From Streptococcus thermophilus (lineage in GTDB: Bacteria; Bacillota; Bacilli; Lactobacillales; Streptococcaceae): a stretch of DNA of 64,000 nucleotides. Positions 47,627 through 57,157 of this stretch are shown here, one piece after another (the stretch's first letter is position 1; every line of letters starts with the position of its first letter). The position numbers and the translations under genes were made by a program. The notes beneath the pieces were generated by a model. It saw only the letters and a list, made by a program, of their open reading frames with translations, made no database searches and was not told where the DNA came from. The stretch lies in the NCBI RefSeq assembly GCF_010120595.1, contig NZ_CP038020.1, forward strand, positions 620,001 to 684,000, given 5' to 3'.

Positions 47627-49603
47627 TTGACGGACAAGCATAATGAATACTCGGAATCTGCTGAAGATAGCCTAAGCTTTAAAAATCAGATTCTTCGAGA
47701 TTTACAAGAAGCGACACGGCTCCGTTCTCTTCGTGAGGAGGAGCATAAAAAAAGTGCAGCTGTTCCCGAGACACCACTTTCAATGTCAGCTGATAGCCAT
47801 GCAATAGATTCTGGATCAGCGTCAAATAAAGTAAGTAACCAAAATTTGAGTTCTCATTCTGTTGCTCATAGTGCTATAGCTAAAACTATGACTTCTGAGA
47901 CGGTTCGAGATTTTCAATATAGTGTTGACTTGTCTTCTAATTCTCAAGCTGATTCTTCAGCCCCTGATGTCCATTCAAACGTAATATCAAGTCCTAAAGA
48001 GCAAGTTGATAAGGAGAAAAATTTAAGTATTCCTCAGGAGACTGAAATATTGAAACGTCGTTTTAAACGTCCAGTTTGGGAAACTAGTCTTAACGCGGAA
48101 TCAGAGGAAAAATATATTCCTGCAGATGTTGCTAAGGAGCTTATTGAAGCTAAGGCTAAAGAAGCTATCTACACGAATCCTAAAGAATTGGTGTCCAAGA
48201 TGACATCAGAACGTCAAAAAGAAGCATTTTTGCGGGAACATCATACAGTAAGTAATCACTCTGAACCAGTAAGAGTTCAGTCAGATCTAGTAACTGATGG
48301 CAATGAGGGTGATGAGAGTATTGCTTTAGCAGCAGCCTCTGAAAAATCTAACAAAAAGAAACGTAAGAAAGTGAAGAAGAAAAAGTCTTCGCCAAAAGAT
48401 GTTAAACAGGACGGAATCATCAACGAAGAACCGATTTCACGCTCCAACCGAAATCAAAAACTCAATAAAAATAATCGTCGTGCAGGACGAGTTGCAAGAA
48501 ACATCATTGTCTTCTTGATTCTTATCTTATCATTAGCTGGATTCTTTGGTTATCGATATGTTAGTGATGCAGTTGGTGCAAAAGATGTCAAGTCGACTAA
48601 GTTTATTAGTGTTGAAATTCCTGAAAATTCAGGTAGCAGTTACATCGGTCAGTTGTTGGAATCAGCTGGTGTCATTAAATCTGGTAAAGTCTTTAATTAC
48701 TATACCAAGTTTAAGAACATTTCAAATCTAAAAAGTGGTTACTATAACCTTCAGCCTAGTATGACTATGGATGAAATTATTGAGGCACTTCAGAAAAAAG
48801 GAAGTGATAAGCCTCAGGAACCATCTCTGGGTACAGTCTTGGTTAAAGAAGGATACACCATTGAGAAAATCGCCAAGGCGGTTGAAGTTAATTCATCAGC
48901 TAAAAAAGGTAAACATTCATCTACTGGACTTAAGGAAAAAGACTTCTTGAAACTTATGAAGGATGATGCTTTCATTACTAAGATGAAAGCGAAGTACCCA
49001 ACCTTGTTGGCAAACCTTCCGAATTCTACAGATGCTAAGTATGTCCTAGAGGGGTATCTGTTTCCAGCGACTTATAATATTCATGACGATACGACGGTGG
49101 AATCTTTGGCAGAGGAAATGCTATCTACGATGGACACCCACCTATCACCATACTATGCAACAATTTCATCAAGTAACCACAACGTTAATGAAATCTTGAC
49201 TCTAGCTTCTCTTGTTGAAAAAGAGGGAGCAACTGATGATGACCGTAAAAACATTGCTAGCGTTTTCTATAATCGTCTTAATTCAGACATGGCCCTGCAA
49301 AGTAATATCGCGGTTCTTTATGCTCTTGGAAAACTTGGTCAAGAAACGACCTTGAAAGAAGATGCAACGATTGATACGAATATTGACTCCCCTTATAATG
49401 ATTATGTTCATAAAGGGTTGATGCCTGGTCCTGTAGATAGTCCTAGTCTATCGGCAATAGAAGCGGTTATCAATCCATCTTCTACCAAGTACATGTACTT
49501 GGTTGCGGATGTATCAACTGGTAATGTCTATTTTGCTGAGAGCTATGAAGAGCACCAGCATAATGTTGAATCTTATATTAATAGCAAACTAAAAGATAAA
49601 TAG
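47627..49603 (+). CDS. mltG: Endolytic transglycosylase MltG
   Basis: 658 residues with a TTG start (GGAGG 9 bases upstream). The N-terminal 285 or so residues are cytoplasmic, charged and Ser-rich, with a basic stretch (SNKKKRKKVKKKKSS). One span at about 290-311 (IIVFLILILSLAGFFGYRYV) leads to the YceG domain outside. A LysM-like subdomain precedes the catalytic part LASLVEKEGATDDDRKNIAS, with the glutamate near residue 532. MltG cuts new glycan strands in the membrane-proximal wall and works with peripheral elongation PBPs in streptococci. It is transcribed alone. Confidence 0.93.
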   Translation: MTDKHNEYSESAEDSLSFKNQILRDLQEATRLRSLREEEHKKSAAVPETPLSMSADSHAIDSGSASNKVSNQNLSSHSVAHSAIAKTMTSETVRDFQYSVDLSSNSQADSSAPDVHSNVISSPKEQVDKEKNLSIPQETEILKRRFKRPVWETSLNAESEEKYIPADVAKELIEAKAKEAIYTNPKELVSKMTSERQKEAFLREHHTVSNHSEPVRVQSDLVTDGNEGDESIALAAASEKSNKKKRKKVKKKKSSPKDVKQDGIINEEPISRSNRNQKLNKNNRRAGRVARNIIVFLILILSLAGFFGYRYVSDAVGAKDVKSTKFISVEIPENSGSSYIGQLLESAGVIKSGKVFNYYTKFKNISNLKSGYYNLQPSMTMDEIIEALQKKGSDKPQEPSLGTVLVKEGYTIEKIAKAVEVNSSAKKGKHSSTGLKEKDFLKLMKDDAFITKMKAKYPTLLANLPNSTDAKYVLEGYLFPATYNIHDDTTVESLAEEMLSTMDTHLSPYYATISSSNHNVNEILTLASLVEKEGATDDDRKNIASVFYNRLNSDMALQSNIAVLYALGKLGQETTLKEDATIDTNIDSPYNDYVHKGLMPGPVDSPSLSAIEAVINPSSTKYMYLVADVSTGNVYFAESYEEHQHNVESYINSKLKDK

Positions 49604-49687
49604 TCTGATTGGTTAATTAAAATTCAGTAACTGACTACTGAGTTTGATTTCAAACCAACTGGCTAAAAAAATAGGAAAGAGAAGAAA

Positions 49688-50170
49688 ATGGCAGAAAAAA
49701 CATATGTAATGACCCTAGCAGAAAAAAAACAACTTGAAGCAGAATTGGAGGAGTACAAACTCGTACATCGTCCGGAAGTTGTAGAACGCATCAAGATTGC
49801 CCGTTCTTATGGTGACCTTTCAGAAAACTCTGAGTATGAGGCGGCTAAAGATGAGCAAGCCTTTGTTGAAGGTCAAATTCAAATTCTTGAAACAAAGATT
49901 CGTTACGCAGAAATCGTTGATAGTGATGCTGTTGCTAATGACGAAGTTGCGATTGGTAAAACAGTTGTTGTGCAAGAAGTTGGTACAAGCGACAAAGATA
50001 CTTACCATATCGTTGGTGCAGCCGGTGCTGATATTTTCTCAGGTAAAATTTCAAATGAAAGCCCAATTGCTCAAGCCTTGATTGGTAAGAAAGTTGGAGA
50101 TAAAGTAGCTATCGAATCACCAGCAGGTAGCTACTCTGTTGAAATCCTTAGTGTAGAAAAAACATCCTAA
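49688..50170 (+). CDS. greA: Transcription elongation factor GreA
   Basis: 160 residues. The N-terminal coiled coil contains the tip acidic residues in [18 protein letters not shown]. The C-terminal FKBP-like domain ends in [16 protein letters not shown]. It stimulates cleavage of backtracked RNA in RNA polymerase. AAAGAGAAGAAA precedes the start. A strong terminator follows. Confidence 0.97.
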   Translation: MAEKTYVMTLAEKKQLEAELEEYKLVHRPEVVERIKIARSYGDLSENSEYEAAKDEQAFVEGQIQILETKIRYAEIVDSDAVANDEVAIGKTVVVQEVGTSDKDTYHIVGAAGADIFSGKISNESPIAQALIGKKVGDKVAIESPAGSYSVEILSVEKTS

Positions 50171-50251
50171 GCAAATGTTAGGACAAAATTGTCTAGCATT
50201 TGAATAAACATCGAAATACCTACATGGTGTAGTAGCTTTTTGATCCTTGTG

Positions 50252-50291
50252 GGAGTGAGGCAGAACATTTGTTCTGTCTCACTCCTTTTTT
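50252..50291 (+). terminator. Terminator after greA
   Basis: A 15-bp stem, GGAGTGAGGCAGAAC (50252-50266) with GTTCTGTCTCACTCC (50271-50285), one G-U pair, is followed by TTTTTT. Confidence 0.92.
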
Positions 50292-50339
50292 AGTTACCAG
50301 AGATAATAGGAGCTAGGTTAGTCTTAGTTTATCTATAAG

Positions 50340-50354
50340 AAAACACTCTTGAAG
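50340..50354. terminator. Left arm of a terminator split by an IS
   Basis: AAAACACTCTTGAAG is complementary to CTTCCAAGAGTGTTTTT at 51097-51113, on the other side of the IS remnant. The 12-base core pairs perfectly. Joined, they would form a bidirectional terminator serving the minus-strand yidC2 gene and the plus-strand greA side. The IS remnant now lies in the loop. Confidence 0.65.
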
Positions 50355-50359
50355 TTTTT

Positions 50360-51089
50360 TGAACTAAACCCCAAAAGTTAGACAGAAACAATCTACCTTT
50401 TGGGGTGTTTTATTATGAAATTAGCTTATGAAGATAAAGTTCAAATATATGAATTGAGAAGACAAGAGGAAGAGTACCTAAAATGGGGCGTAAACGCAAG
50501 TATTCTTCATACCAAGGAGAAGTTGGCAAGAAAGCAGATAACCTATTCAACGTCAATTTGAAAGCTCTAAACCAATGGAAAAGTGTTATACGGATGTGAC
50601 AGAGTTTGCAATTCCAGCAAGCAGCCAAAAGCTCTATTTATCACCAGTATTAGATGGCTTCAATAGTGAAATCGTCGCTTATAATCTTTCTAGGTCGCCG
50701 AATTTAGTACAAGTGAAAGCTATGCTAGAACAAGCTTTTACAGAGGAGCATTACGAAAATACAATTCTCCATAGTGACCAGGGATGGCAATGTCAACATG
50801 ATTTCTATCATCATTTTTTAGAGGGTAAAGGAATCCAACCGTCCATGTCACGTAAGGGAAATAGTCTAGACAATGGTATGATGAAGTCCTTCTTTGGCAT
50901 TCTTAAGCCTGAGATGTTTTATGGTTACGAGAAGACGTTTCACTCACTTGAGCAATTGGAACAAGCTATTGTAGACTATATTGATTATTACAATAACAAA
51001 CTAATCAAGGTAAAACTAAAAGGACTTATTTCTGTGCAATACAGAACTAAGTCCTTTGTGTAAATTAATTGTCTAACTTTTTGGAATCA
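50360..51089 (+). mobile_element. Defective IS3-family (IS861-like) insertion sequence, copy 2
   Basis: It shares ends and sequence with the element at 15165-16372. The left end keeps the CCCCAAAAGTTAGA hairpin. Most of orfA and the first half of orfB are gone through two deletions. It keeps the transposase core that copy 1 lacks. It is a dead remnant. Confidence 0.85.
50482..51063 (+). pseudogene. Transposase OrfB C-terminal part
   Basis: It starts abruptly at KRKYSSYQGEVGKKADNL, then loses a base near 50540. From QRQFESSKPMEKCYTDVTEF the DDE core is intact: YTDVTEF (first Asp), ILHSDQGWQ (second Asp) and the DNGMMKSFFGILKPE block (Glu). It ends at 51063. There is no start codon or ribosome-binding site fit to make an active enzyme. 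Confidence 0.85.
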
Positions 51090-51096
51090 GTATGCT

Positions 51097-51113
51097 CTTC
51101 CAAGAGTGTTTTT
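51097..51113. terminator. Right arm of the split terminator
   Basis: CTTCCAAGAGTGTTTTT lies 6 bases from the yidC2 stop, on the side where that minus-strand transcript ends. Its partner arm is at 50340-50354. Confidence 0.65.
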
Positions 51114-51118
51114 GTAGC

Positions 51119-52036
51119 TTATTTACGATTTTGCTTACCAGCGTTACGGTTTTTTTTGGCTTTATTTGCAATTGCTTGGGTATTTTTTGGAGTAACATCT
51201 TTACGCTTGTTTGGTGTTGTACGAGGGGCTTTTGGAGGATTCTTTTTGAACTCTTCAGCAACTTTCTCTTTTAAGCGAGGTTTGATGATATAGTTAGTAA
51301 TCAACTGCTGGATAATAGAGAAGATACCACCAACTAACCAGTAAAGGATTACGGCTGCAGGTGAGCTAATACCAAAGAAAATCATCATGATTGGCATGCT
51401 GTACATAGTTGCCGCCATTTGCTTACGTTGCTCCTCAGGAACTTGTTGAATAGACAACCAAGATTGGAAATAGTAAAGAGCGGCAATGATGATAATCAAT
51501 GGGAAGTCACGATGACCGAGGTTAAACCAGAGGAAGTCATCCTTGAGTACACCAGGAGTGTAACGTGCTGCATAGTAAAGCGCTGAGAAGAATGGAAACT
51601 GAATCAATAGAGGAAGACAGCCAATACCGCCCATCAAGCTAAGACCGTTTTCACGTTGAGCTTGCATGAGTTCAGATTGAGCAGCCATTTTTTCTTCTTG
51701 AGTTTTAGCGTTACGCAAACGTTCGTTTATTGGTTCCAAGATAGGGGCTAGGTACTCACGTTTTGCTGATTGGTAGGCTGCACTACGAGATTGGTGAAGA
51801 CCAAGTGGTAATATAATCGAACGAACAATGATAGTTACGAAGATAATACCAAGACCAAATCCCAGACCAAGATTGTTTGCGAAGTAGGTGATGACGTGGC
51901 TCATAGGACGACCAAGTAGGTTCCAGACCCAGCCAGTGGGATTACCAGACTTATCAAGGCTCACACATCCTGATAGGAAGAGAAGCATGCTGGCAGCAAG
52001 CCCCATAAGGGCTAGACGTTTTTGAATTTTATTCAC
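51119..52036 (-). CDS. yidC2: Membrane protein insertase YidC2
   Basis: 305 residues. A lipoprotein signal ends in LSGC (Cys24). Five membrane spans follow, with the conserved arginine-bearing region after the first ([20 protein letters not shown]). The cytoplasmic hairpin contains ESMAAQSE-like charged helices. The C-terminal tail is long and basic ([20 protein letters not shown] onward), which is typical of YidC2 and helps ribosome contact. It inserts membrane proteins with or without SecYEG. Its terminator has been split by an IS remnant. Confidence 0.93.
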   Translation of the reverse strand: MNKIQKRLALMGLAASMLLFLSGCVSLDKSGNPTGWVWNLLGRPMSHVITYFANNLGLGFGLGIIFVTIIVRSIILPLGLHQSRSAAYQSAKREYLAPILEPINERLRNAKTQEEKMAAQSELMQAQRENGLSLMGGIGCLPLLIQFPFFSALYYAARYTPGVLKDDFLWFNLGHRDFPLIIIIAALYYFQSWLSIQQVPEEQRKQMAATMYSMPIMMIFFGISSPAAVILYWLVGGIFSIIQQLITNYIIKPRLKEKVAEEFKKNPPKAPRTTPNKRKDVTPKNTQAIANKAKKNRNAGKQNRK

Positions 52037-52122
52037 AATATCATTCCTTTTGTTTTTTAGTTATACTTGTCTATTTTACCCTTTTTTAAGGAAGAGAACA
52101 AGCTAAAAACGGAGGCATCATC

Positions 52123-52401
52123 TTAATTCGCCATGCGAAAATCACTGTAATTTGAGAAGTTAGCCATGGTTACATCAACATAGGTTACATTAGACCATTT
52201 TGAAGGTCCTTTTCGAACTTCTTGGATAAACTTAGCTAACTTAGCAGGTTTATCTGATTGCGCTAGAATTTCAACAGTTCCATTATCGTTGTTCCAGACT
52301 CGACCGTAAATATCTCCAATTTCGAGTGCTAATGCATAGGTTGAATAACGAAAACCAACACCTTGGACTCTTCCTGAGACTAATAATCTTACTTTTTGCA
52401 T
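52123..52401 (-). CDS. acyP: Acylphosphatase
   Basis: 92 residues starting MQKVRLLVSGRVQGVGFRYS. The phosphate-binding loop with the catalytic Arg (GRVQGVGFR) and the Asn in VWNNDNGTVE define the family, which hydrolyses acyl phosphates such as acetyl phosphate. The frame extends to 52464, but AAAGGAGGTC places the start at ATG 52401. Divergent from the SpoU methyltransferase, and upstream of yidC2 as in other streptococci. Confidence 0.92.
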   Translation of the reverse strand: MQKVRLLVSGRVQGVGFRYSTYALALEIGDIYGRVWNNDNGTVEILAQSDKPAKLAKFIQEVRKGPSKWSNVTYVDVTMANFSNYSDFRMAN

Positions 52402-52488
52402 GGGCCATGACCTCCTTTTGAAAATTCTTTCTTTCAGTATAATCCTTACTATAAAGTCGGTCAAGTCCTAGATTTATCAAGGAATTTC

Positions 52489-52497
52489 TGCTACAAT
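52489..52497 (+). promoter_or_regulatory. Extended -10 with leaderless geometry
   Basis: TGCTACAAT (TACAAT 52492-52497) is followed by six bases and ATG 52504, with no Shine-Dalgarno sequence. The geometry equals that of rluA and pbp2A. Confidence 0.65.
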
Positions 52498-52503
52498 GAG
52501 TGT

Positions 52504-53241
52504 ATGGAAGTCATTCAATCAAAGCAAAATGCTAGTATCAAGACTGCTAGAAAATTGTTGCAACGCAAGCACCGTAAAACCAGTTATCTTATAGAAGGAT
52601 GGCATCTCTTCGAGGAAGCAAAGGCAAGTGGTGCGCATATTCTTCAAATTTTTGTGCTTGAGGAGATGGCTGACCGTGTAGCTAATATGTCTAAGGTTAA
52701 GTTGGTTAGTCCGGAGGTTCTTAAGGAGCTCTGTGAAACTCAGACGCCTCAAGGGATTGTTGCAGAAGTTGCTAAACAAACTCAAGCTTTGCCAGACCCT
52801 CTTTCAGGGAAGTATCTGCTATTGGAGGATGTTCAGGATCCTGGTAATGTTGGGACAATGATTCGAACAGCAGATGCTGCAGATTATGATGGGGTCTTTT
52901 TATCAGATAAATCCGCTGATATTTATAATCAGAAGACCTTACGTTCTATGCAGGGAAGTCATTTTCATCTGCCAATCTACCGTGGACCAATTCTTGAGAT
53001 GGTTGAAACTTGTAAAAAACAAGATTTACCAGTCTTGGCAACGACTCTCTCAGAGGTTTCCGTTGACTATAAAGCAGTTAAGACAGACGGTAATTTTGCC
53101 CTAGTGATGGGAAATGAAGGTCAGGGAATCAGTAAGGAAATGGCTGAGTCCGCTAATCAACTGGTACATATTAACATGCCAGGCCAGGCAGAGAGTCTTA
53201 ATGTTGCTGTTGCTGCAGGGATTCTCATGTTTAGTCTCTAG
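52504..53241 (+). CDS. SpoU/TrmH-family RNA 2'-O-methyltransferase
   Basis: 245 residues. MEVIQSKQNASIKTARKLLQ begins a substrate-binding L30e-like domain (about 1-95). The SPOUT knot domain has LLLEDVQDPGNVGTMIRTAD (motif 1), VMGNEGQGIS (motif 2) and INMPGQAESLNVAVAAGILM (motif 3). It methylates the 2'-OH of a ribose in rRNA or tRNA using SAM. The N terminus matches relatives, so the start is secure even though no leader seems to exist. Confidence 0.92.
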   Translation: MEVIQSKQNASIKTARKLLQRKHRKTSYLIEGWHLFEEAKASGAHILQIFVLEEMADRVANMSKVKLVSPEVLKELCETQTPQGIVAEVAKQTQALPDPLSGKYLLLEDVQDPGNVGTMIRTADAADYDGVFLSDKSADIYNQKTLRSMQGSHFHLPIYRGPILEMVETCKKQDLPVLATTLSEVSVDYKAVKTDGNFALVMGNEGQGISKEMAESANQLVHINMPGQAESLNVAVAAGILMFSL

Positions 53242-53299
53242 GTCCTAAGGATGATTTTATTGAGAAACATTCGCCTTTTAAGATAAATTTAAGCTCTAG

Positions 53300-53308
53300 T
53301 GATATAAT
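53300..53308 (+). promoter_or_regulatory. Extended -10 promoter of the HD-domain gene
   Basis: TGATATAAT (TATAAT 53303-53308), 35 bases before ATG 53343. Confidence 0.65.
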
Positions 53309-53342
53309 GAAGAAGTATTAGAAACATTCATGAGGTATTATT

Positions 53343-53837
53343 ATGAATCGACCAGAAGATGATAAAGAATTCATGGAAGTTGTTGGACATTTGATTTCAC
53401 ACCCACGTTTTCAAAAATTGGATGGGATTGTCCAACATTATCATTCGACACGTTTGGAACACTCGGTTAATGTTAGTTACACCAGCTACAAGATTGCTAA
53501 AAAATTAGGTTGGGATGCTGAGAGCACTGCCCGAGGTGGTCTCTTGCATGATTTTTTCTATTATGATTGGCGAGTAACCAAATTTAATAAGAGTCATGCT
53601 TGGGTGCACCCACGGATTGCTGTTCGTAATGCTAGAAAGCTTATTAATTTAAACAAAAAAGAAGAGGATATCATCCTCAAACATATGTGGGGAGCAACTA
53701 TTGCACCGCCGAAGTATAAGGAATCTTATATCGTTACCATGGTGGATAAGTACTGGGCTGTTAAAGAAGCAGTGACACCTTTACGAAATCGCATTAAAAA
53801 TAGTAAGTTTTTTCCGTCGCAATACTCTACAAAGTAG
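53343..53837 (+). CDS. HD-domain phosphohydrolase
   Basis: 164 residues. The metal-binding HD residues are visible: HHxxR-like QHYHSTRLEHSVNVSY (His), GGLLHDFFYYDW (His-Asp) and HPRIAVRNARKL (His). Such small HD proteins hydrolyse nucleotides or phosphate esters; the substrate is unknown. MSxH-poor start follows ATGAGGTATT. The Bax-1-like gene follows after 33 bases and could share the transcript. Confidence 0.85.
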   Translation: MNRPEDDKEFMEVVGHLISHPRFQKLDGIVQHYHSTRLEHSVNVSYTSYKIAKKLGWDAESTARGGLLHDFFYYDWRVTKFNKSHAWVHPRIAVRNARKLINLNKKEEDIILKHMWGATIAPPKYKESYIVTMVDKYWAVKEAVTPLRNRIKNSKFFPSQYSTK

Positions 53838-53870
53838 CCACAATTAATTTATTAAACTCAGGAGATATTT

Positions 53871-54560
53871 ATGAAATCAAATGCAATTTATACAACTAGT
53901 GATGCAGGATTAAATCGCTTTTTCGGGAAGATTTATGGCCTTGTTGGTATTGGGGTAGGGCTTTCAGCAGTCATTTCTTATCTGATGTTATTCCCTCTCT
54001 CTCATCTTTTTGTCAACATTCTCATGAATTATTCTTGGATCTATATGGCAGCTATTTTTGTTGAGTTAGCCTTGGTTTTTTTGGCTAGTGGTGCTGCAAG
54101 AAGAAATACGCCTGCGGCTCTGCCTTTATTCTTAGTTTATTCCGCTCTGAATGGCTTTACACTTAGTTTTATCATCGTTCAATATACGCAAGCTATTGTT
54201 TTCCAAGCTTTCCTAAGTACTGCCATTGTCTTCTTTGTCATGGCACTTATCGGAGTTTCTATTAAGCGTGACTTGTCAGGAATGGTCAAATTTCTTATGG
54301 CAGCTTTGATTGGAATCATTGTTGCTAGCTTAGTTAATATTTTCTTTGCAAGTAGCACGATGAGTTTTGTGATTAGTATTGTATCAGTTCTCATTTTCTC
54401 TGGTTTAATTGCTTATGACAATCAGTTAATTAAAAAGGTTTATTATAGTACTAATGGTCAAGTCACAGATGGATGGGCGATTTCTATGGCGCTTAGTCTT
54501 TACTTGGATTTTATTAACTTGTTCTTGAATATCTTGCGAATCTTTGCGAGGCGTGACTAG
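53871..54560 (+). CDS. Bax inhibitor-1/YccA family membrane protein
   Basis: 229 residues with seven membrane spans. [20 protein letters not shown] is the conserved first span of the family, and [13 protein letters not shown] carries the C-terminal aspartate that controls a proton/calcium leak in bacterial relatives such as Yet[21 protein letters not shown] is the last span. Physiological role in streptococci is not settled. GGAGA precedes the ATG, and a terminator follows. Confidence 0.9.
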   Translation: MKSNAIYTTSDAGLNRFFGKIYGLVGIGVGLSAVISYLMLFPLSHLFVNILMNYSWIYMAAIFVELALVFLASGAARRNTPAALPLFLVYSALNGFTLSFIIVQYTQAIVFQAFLSTAIVFFVMALIGVSIKRDLSGMVKFLMAALIGIIVASLVNIFFASSTMSFVISIVSVLIFSGLIAYDNQLIKKVYYSTNGQVTDGWAISMALSLYLDFINLFLNILRIFARRD

Positions 54561-54562
54561 TT

Positions 54563-54593
54563 AAAAAAAATCAGCCGTTCGGCTGATTTTTTT
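54563..54593 (+). terminator. Terminator after the Bax-1-like gene
   Basis: AAAAAATCAGCC pairs with GGCTGATTTTTT around GTTC. The symmetric A and T tracts let it work on both strands. Confidence 0.92.
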
Positions 54594-54599
54594 GTGTTT

Positions 54600-55737
54600 A
54601 ACGTTTTTTGTAATTGTTTCTTGTTGACCTGTATAGGTGTAGGAGAGTAGATAGTAATCTCATTTTTCGACCTAGCCATCTTTATCGGAAAAGGCCTACT
54701 TATCGTCTTTCTTAGTGAGTTCAACTGAGCAATCCTTAAAGATATTTATTTCGTCTGTCTATGCTACTGATGGACTTACTTTTTTTGATTGAATTAGGTA
54801 AATAAGTTTCCATGCAGTATTGTCTAGTCAATTGGTCGCGATTTCCAGCGTTAGCACCATTGCTTTGTAGGTAGTTTTTAAGATCGTCAATAAGCCTTGG
54901 ATGGTTAGCCACATATGCATCGTCTGCAGCTCTCATACTGATAGTTGACATGTCAATGTTAAACTCCGTCTTATCTTTAGTAACGAAAATGTTGTCAACA
55001 GAGTAACTACCCCGTTCACGGTTAGAAGTTTTAGTCCATCCGAAAACTTTTGGAATTTCATCTCCAGTTGGTTTGATATGATCAGTTTAATCATAGCTAT
55101 ATTGAAGACTATCTGAGAAATATTGACTAAGTTCACTCTTAGCCTTGCCTAGGTCAGTAGAAACAAATTTATTGTAATTTTTACTTTCTCCACCTAGAAG
55201 AACTGCGTTAAAATAAGCATCAATATCTTTTTTAACATTGGTAGTTGTTTGACCATCGAAATTTTTTGGACTAGTTGAAACCGTCTACCCCTCTGTCTTT
55301 CCATCTTTTGATTTAAAATAGAGTTTATATTTTTAATCGTTGTTCACTTCGAAAAAGAGAGACTGGTCTTGTAGTCATTAGCTTCAACTTTTCCAAAGTC
55401 ATCTGTAGCATTTTCTACGTTATTATTTTTGGTGAGGAGAGTAGGTAGGTCATCTTTGTCAATCTTACTTGCTGTGACTTTTTTACCATCCTCATCTTTG
55501 AGGTAAAATTGTTTAGTAGATGTTTTTAGCTCATTTTTCATATCTTCAGAAATTTGCTCACGTTTGAGTGAGGCTTCAACCAAGGTCTGATCATCTTTAA
55601 GTTTGAGGGCTCTTCTAGACATATAGATAATGTCGTTAACAGAAAGCTTAGCATCGAGTTTTGGTTTGGCACATGCTGACAATGTAAAAACGGCTATTAG
55701 AGAAATCGCCCCAGAATAAAGATATTTTTTTATACAT
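54600..55737 (-). pseudogene. Degenerate lipoprotein gene
   Basis: Reading leftward from ATG 55737, the frame needs one base removed from an A7 run (plus-strand T7 at 55725-55731). It then reads as a lipoprotein signal: YLYSGAISLIAVFTLSAC, with lipobox LSAC. It continues AKPKLDAKLSVNDIIYMSRR to TGA near 55344. Further pieces in several frames (for example the one ending MSTISMRAADDAYVANHPRL, 54951-54736) and a tail with in-frame TAG, TAG and TGA lie downstream. It resembles streptococcal secreted lipoproteins of about 350-370 residues. Function unknown and gene clearly dead. Confidence 0.75.
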
Positions 55738-55828
55738 AATTCCCATTATTTCATTAAGTTGACACGTCTATTGTATTATGAAATATCCCTTGAGATTATT
55801 AGAAATTTGGATTTCAAGCCTTTTCTTA

Positions 55829-55837
55829 TGCTATAAT
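55829..55837 (+). promoter_or_regulatory. Extended -10 promoter of lysA
   Basis: TGCTATAAT (TATAAT 55832-55837), 31 bases before ATG 55869. The leader is too short for a lysine riboswitch. Confidence 0.65.
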
Positions 55838-55868
55838 AAGGTTACTATTGTAAAAAATGGAGAATAAA

Positions 55869-57122
55869 ATGACAAAAACACCCTTTATTACGGCGGATAA
55901 ACTCGATCAAATCACTGCAGAATTTCCAACACCTTTCCACCTTTACGATGAAAAAGGTATTCGTGAAACAGCGCGTGCAGTTAATGCAGCCTTTTCATGG
56001 AATCCTGGTTTTAAAGAATTCTTTGCTGTAAAGGCAACACCTAATCCAGCAATTCTCAGAATCTTGAAGGAAGAAGGGTGCGGTGTAGATTGTGCGACTG
56101 ATACAGAGCTTGTCATGAGTAACAAAGTTGGTTTTGATAGTACTGCTATTAGTTTTACGTCTAATGATACACGAGCAGAAGAATTTGTTTACGCGCGTGA
56201 TATCAATGCGATAATTAACCTTGATGCTTACGAAGATATTTTCTTCTTGGAAGAGTCTGCAGGGCTTCCTGAAACGCTTTCTTTACGCTTTAACCCAGGT
56301 GGTGTCTTCTTACTTGGTACAGATATTATGGATCATCCTGAAGAATCTAAATTTGGGATGACTAAGGAGCAACTTTTCAAAGGTTATGCCTACCTTAAAG
56401 AAAAAGGGGTGAAATCATTCGGTTTGCATGCCTTCTTGGCGTCAAATACAGTAACGAATGAGTACTATCCAACCTTGGCTGCTCAACTCTTTGAATTGGC
56501 TGTAGAAATCAAGAATGAGCTTGGTATCAGCCTTGACTTTATCAACTTATCAGGTGGTGTTGGGGTAGACTACACGCCAGCGAACAAGCAAAACGATATT
56601 GCTGCTATCGGTGAAGGTGTTCATACTAAATTTGATGAAATCCTTGTTCCAAATGATCTTGGGGACATTAGTATTTACACCGAACTTGGTCGTTTCATGA
56701 CAGCGCCACACGGACTCCTTGTTACTAAGGTTCTCCATATTAAGGATACTTATCGACGTTATGTTGGTGTTGATGCTTCTGCAGTTAACTTGCTTCGCCC
56801 AGCAATGTACGATGCCTACCACCACATTACTAATATGACTAATCCAAATGGTGATATTCAAGTGGTTGATGTCACAGGTTCGCTTTGTGAAAACAATGAC
56901 AAGTTTGCTAAGAACCGTGAATTGCCTGAGGCTCGTATTGGGGATACCTTGGTTATCCATGATACTGGTGCCCATGGTTTTTCAATGGGTTATAACTATA
57001 ATGGCCGTCTTCGTTCGGCAGAAATCCTCTATCAAGAAGATGGAACAGCGCGAATGATTCGTCGTGCAGAGACTATGAATGATTATTTTGCGACACTTGA
57101 CGGATTTGATTTTGAAATTTAA
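55869..57122 (+). CDS. lysA: Diaminopimelate decarboxylase
   Basis: 417 residues, a PLP enzyme that makes lysine from meso-diaminopimelate. The PLP lysine is in FFAVKATPNP (Lys55). GLHAFLASNT, INLSGGVGVDY and TELGRFMTAPHG (active-site and PLP phosphate loop) follow, and CENNDKFAKNRELP holds the Cys and Glu of the substrate site. ATG 55869 with GGAG upstream is the likely start; the ATG at 55857 overlaps that GGAG. Confidence 0.92.
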   Translation: MTKTPFITADKLDQITAEFPTPFHLYDEKGIRETARAVNAAFSWNPGFKEFFAVKATPNPAILRILKEEGCGVDCATDTELVMSNKVGFDSTAISFTSNDTRAEEFVYARDINAIINLDAYEDIFFLEESAGLPETLSLRFNPGGVFLLGTDIMDHPEESKFGMTKEQLFKGYAYLKEKGVKSFGLHAFLASNTVTNEYYPTLAAQLFELAVEIKNELGISLDFINLSGGVGVDYTPANKQNDIAAIGEGVHTKFDEILVPNDLGDISIYTELGRFMTAPHGLLVTKVLHIKDTYRRYVGVDASAVNLLRPAMYDAYHHITNMTNPNGDIQVVDVTGSLCENNDKFAKNRELPEARIGDTLVIHDTGAHGFSMGYNYNGRLRSAEILYQEDGTARMIRRAETMNDYFATLDGFDFEI

Positions 57123-57125
57123 CAA

Positions 57126-57157
57126 AAAAGGCTAGACCTAGGAGGTCTAGCTTATTT
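57126..57157. terminator. Terminator between lysA and the TetR gene
   Basis: GCTAGACCT (57131-57139) pairs with AGGTCTAGC (57143-57151), flanked by A6 on one side and TTATTTT on the other. It can serve both convergent genes. Confidence 0.88.
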
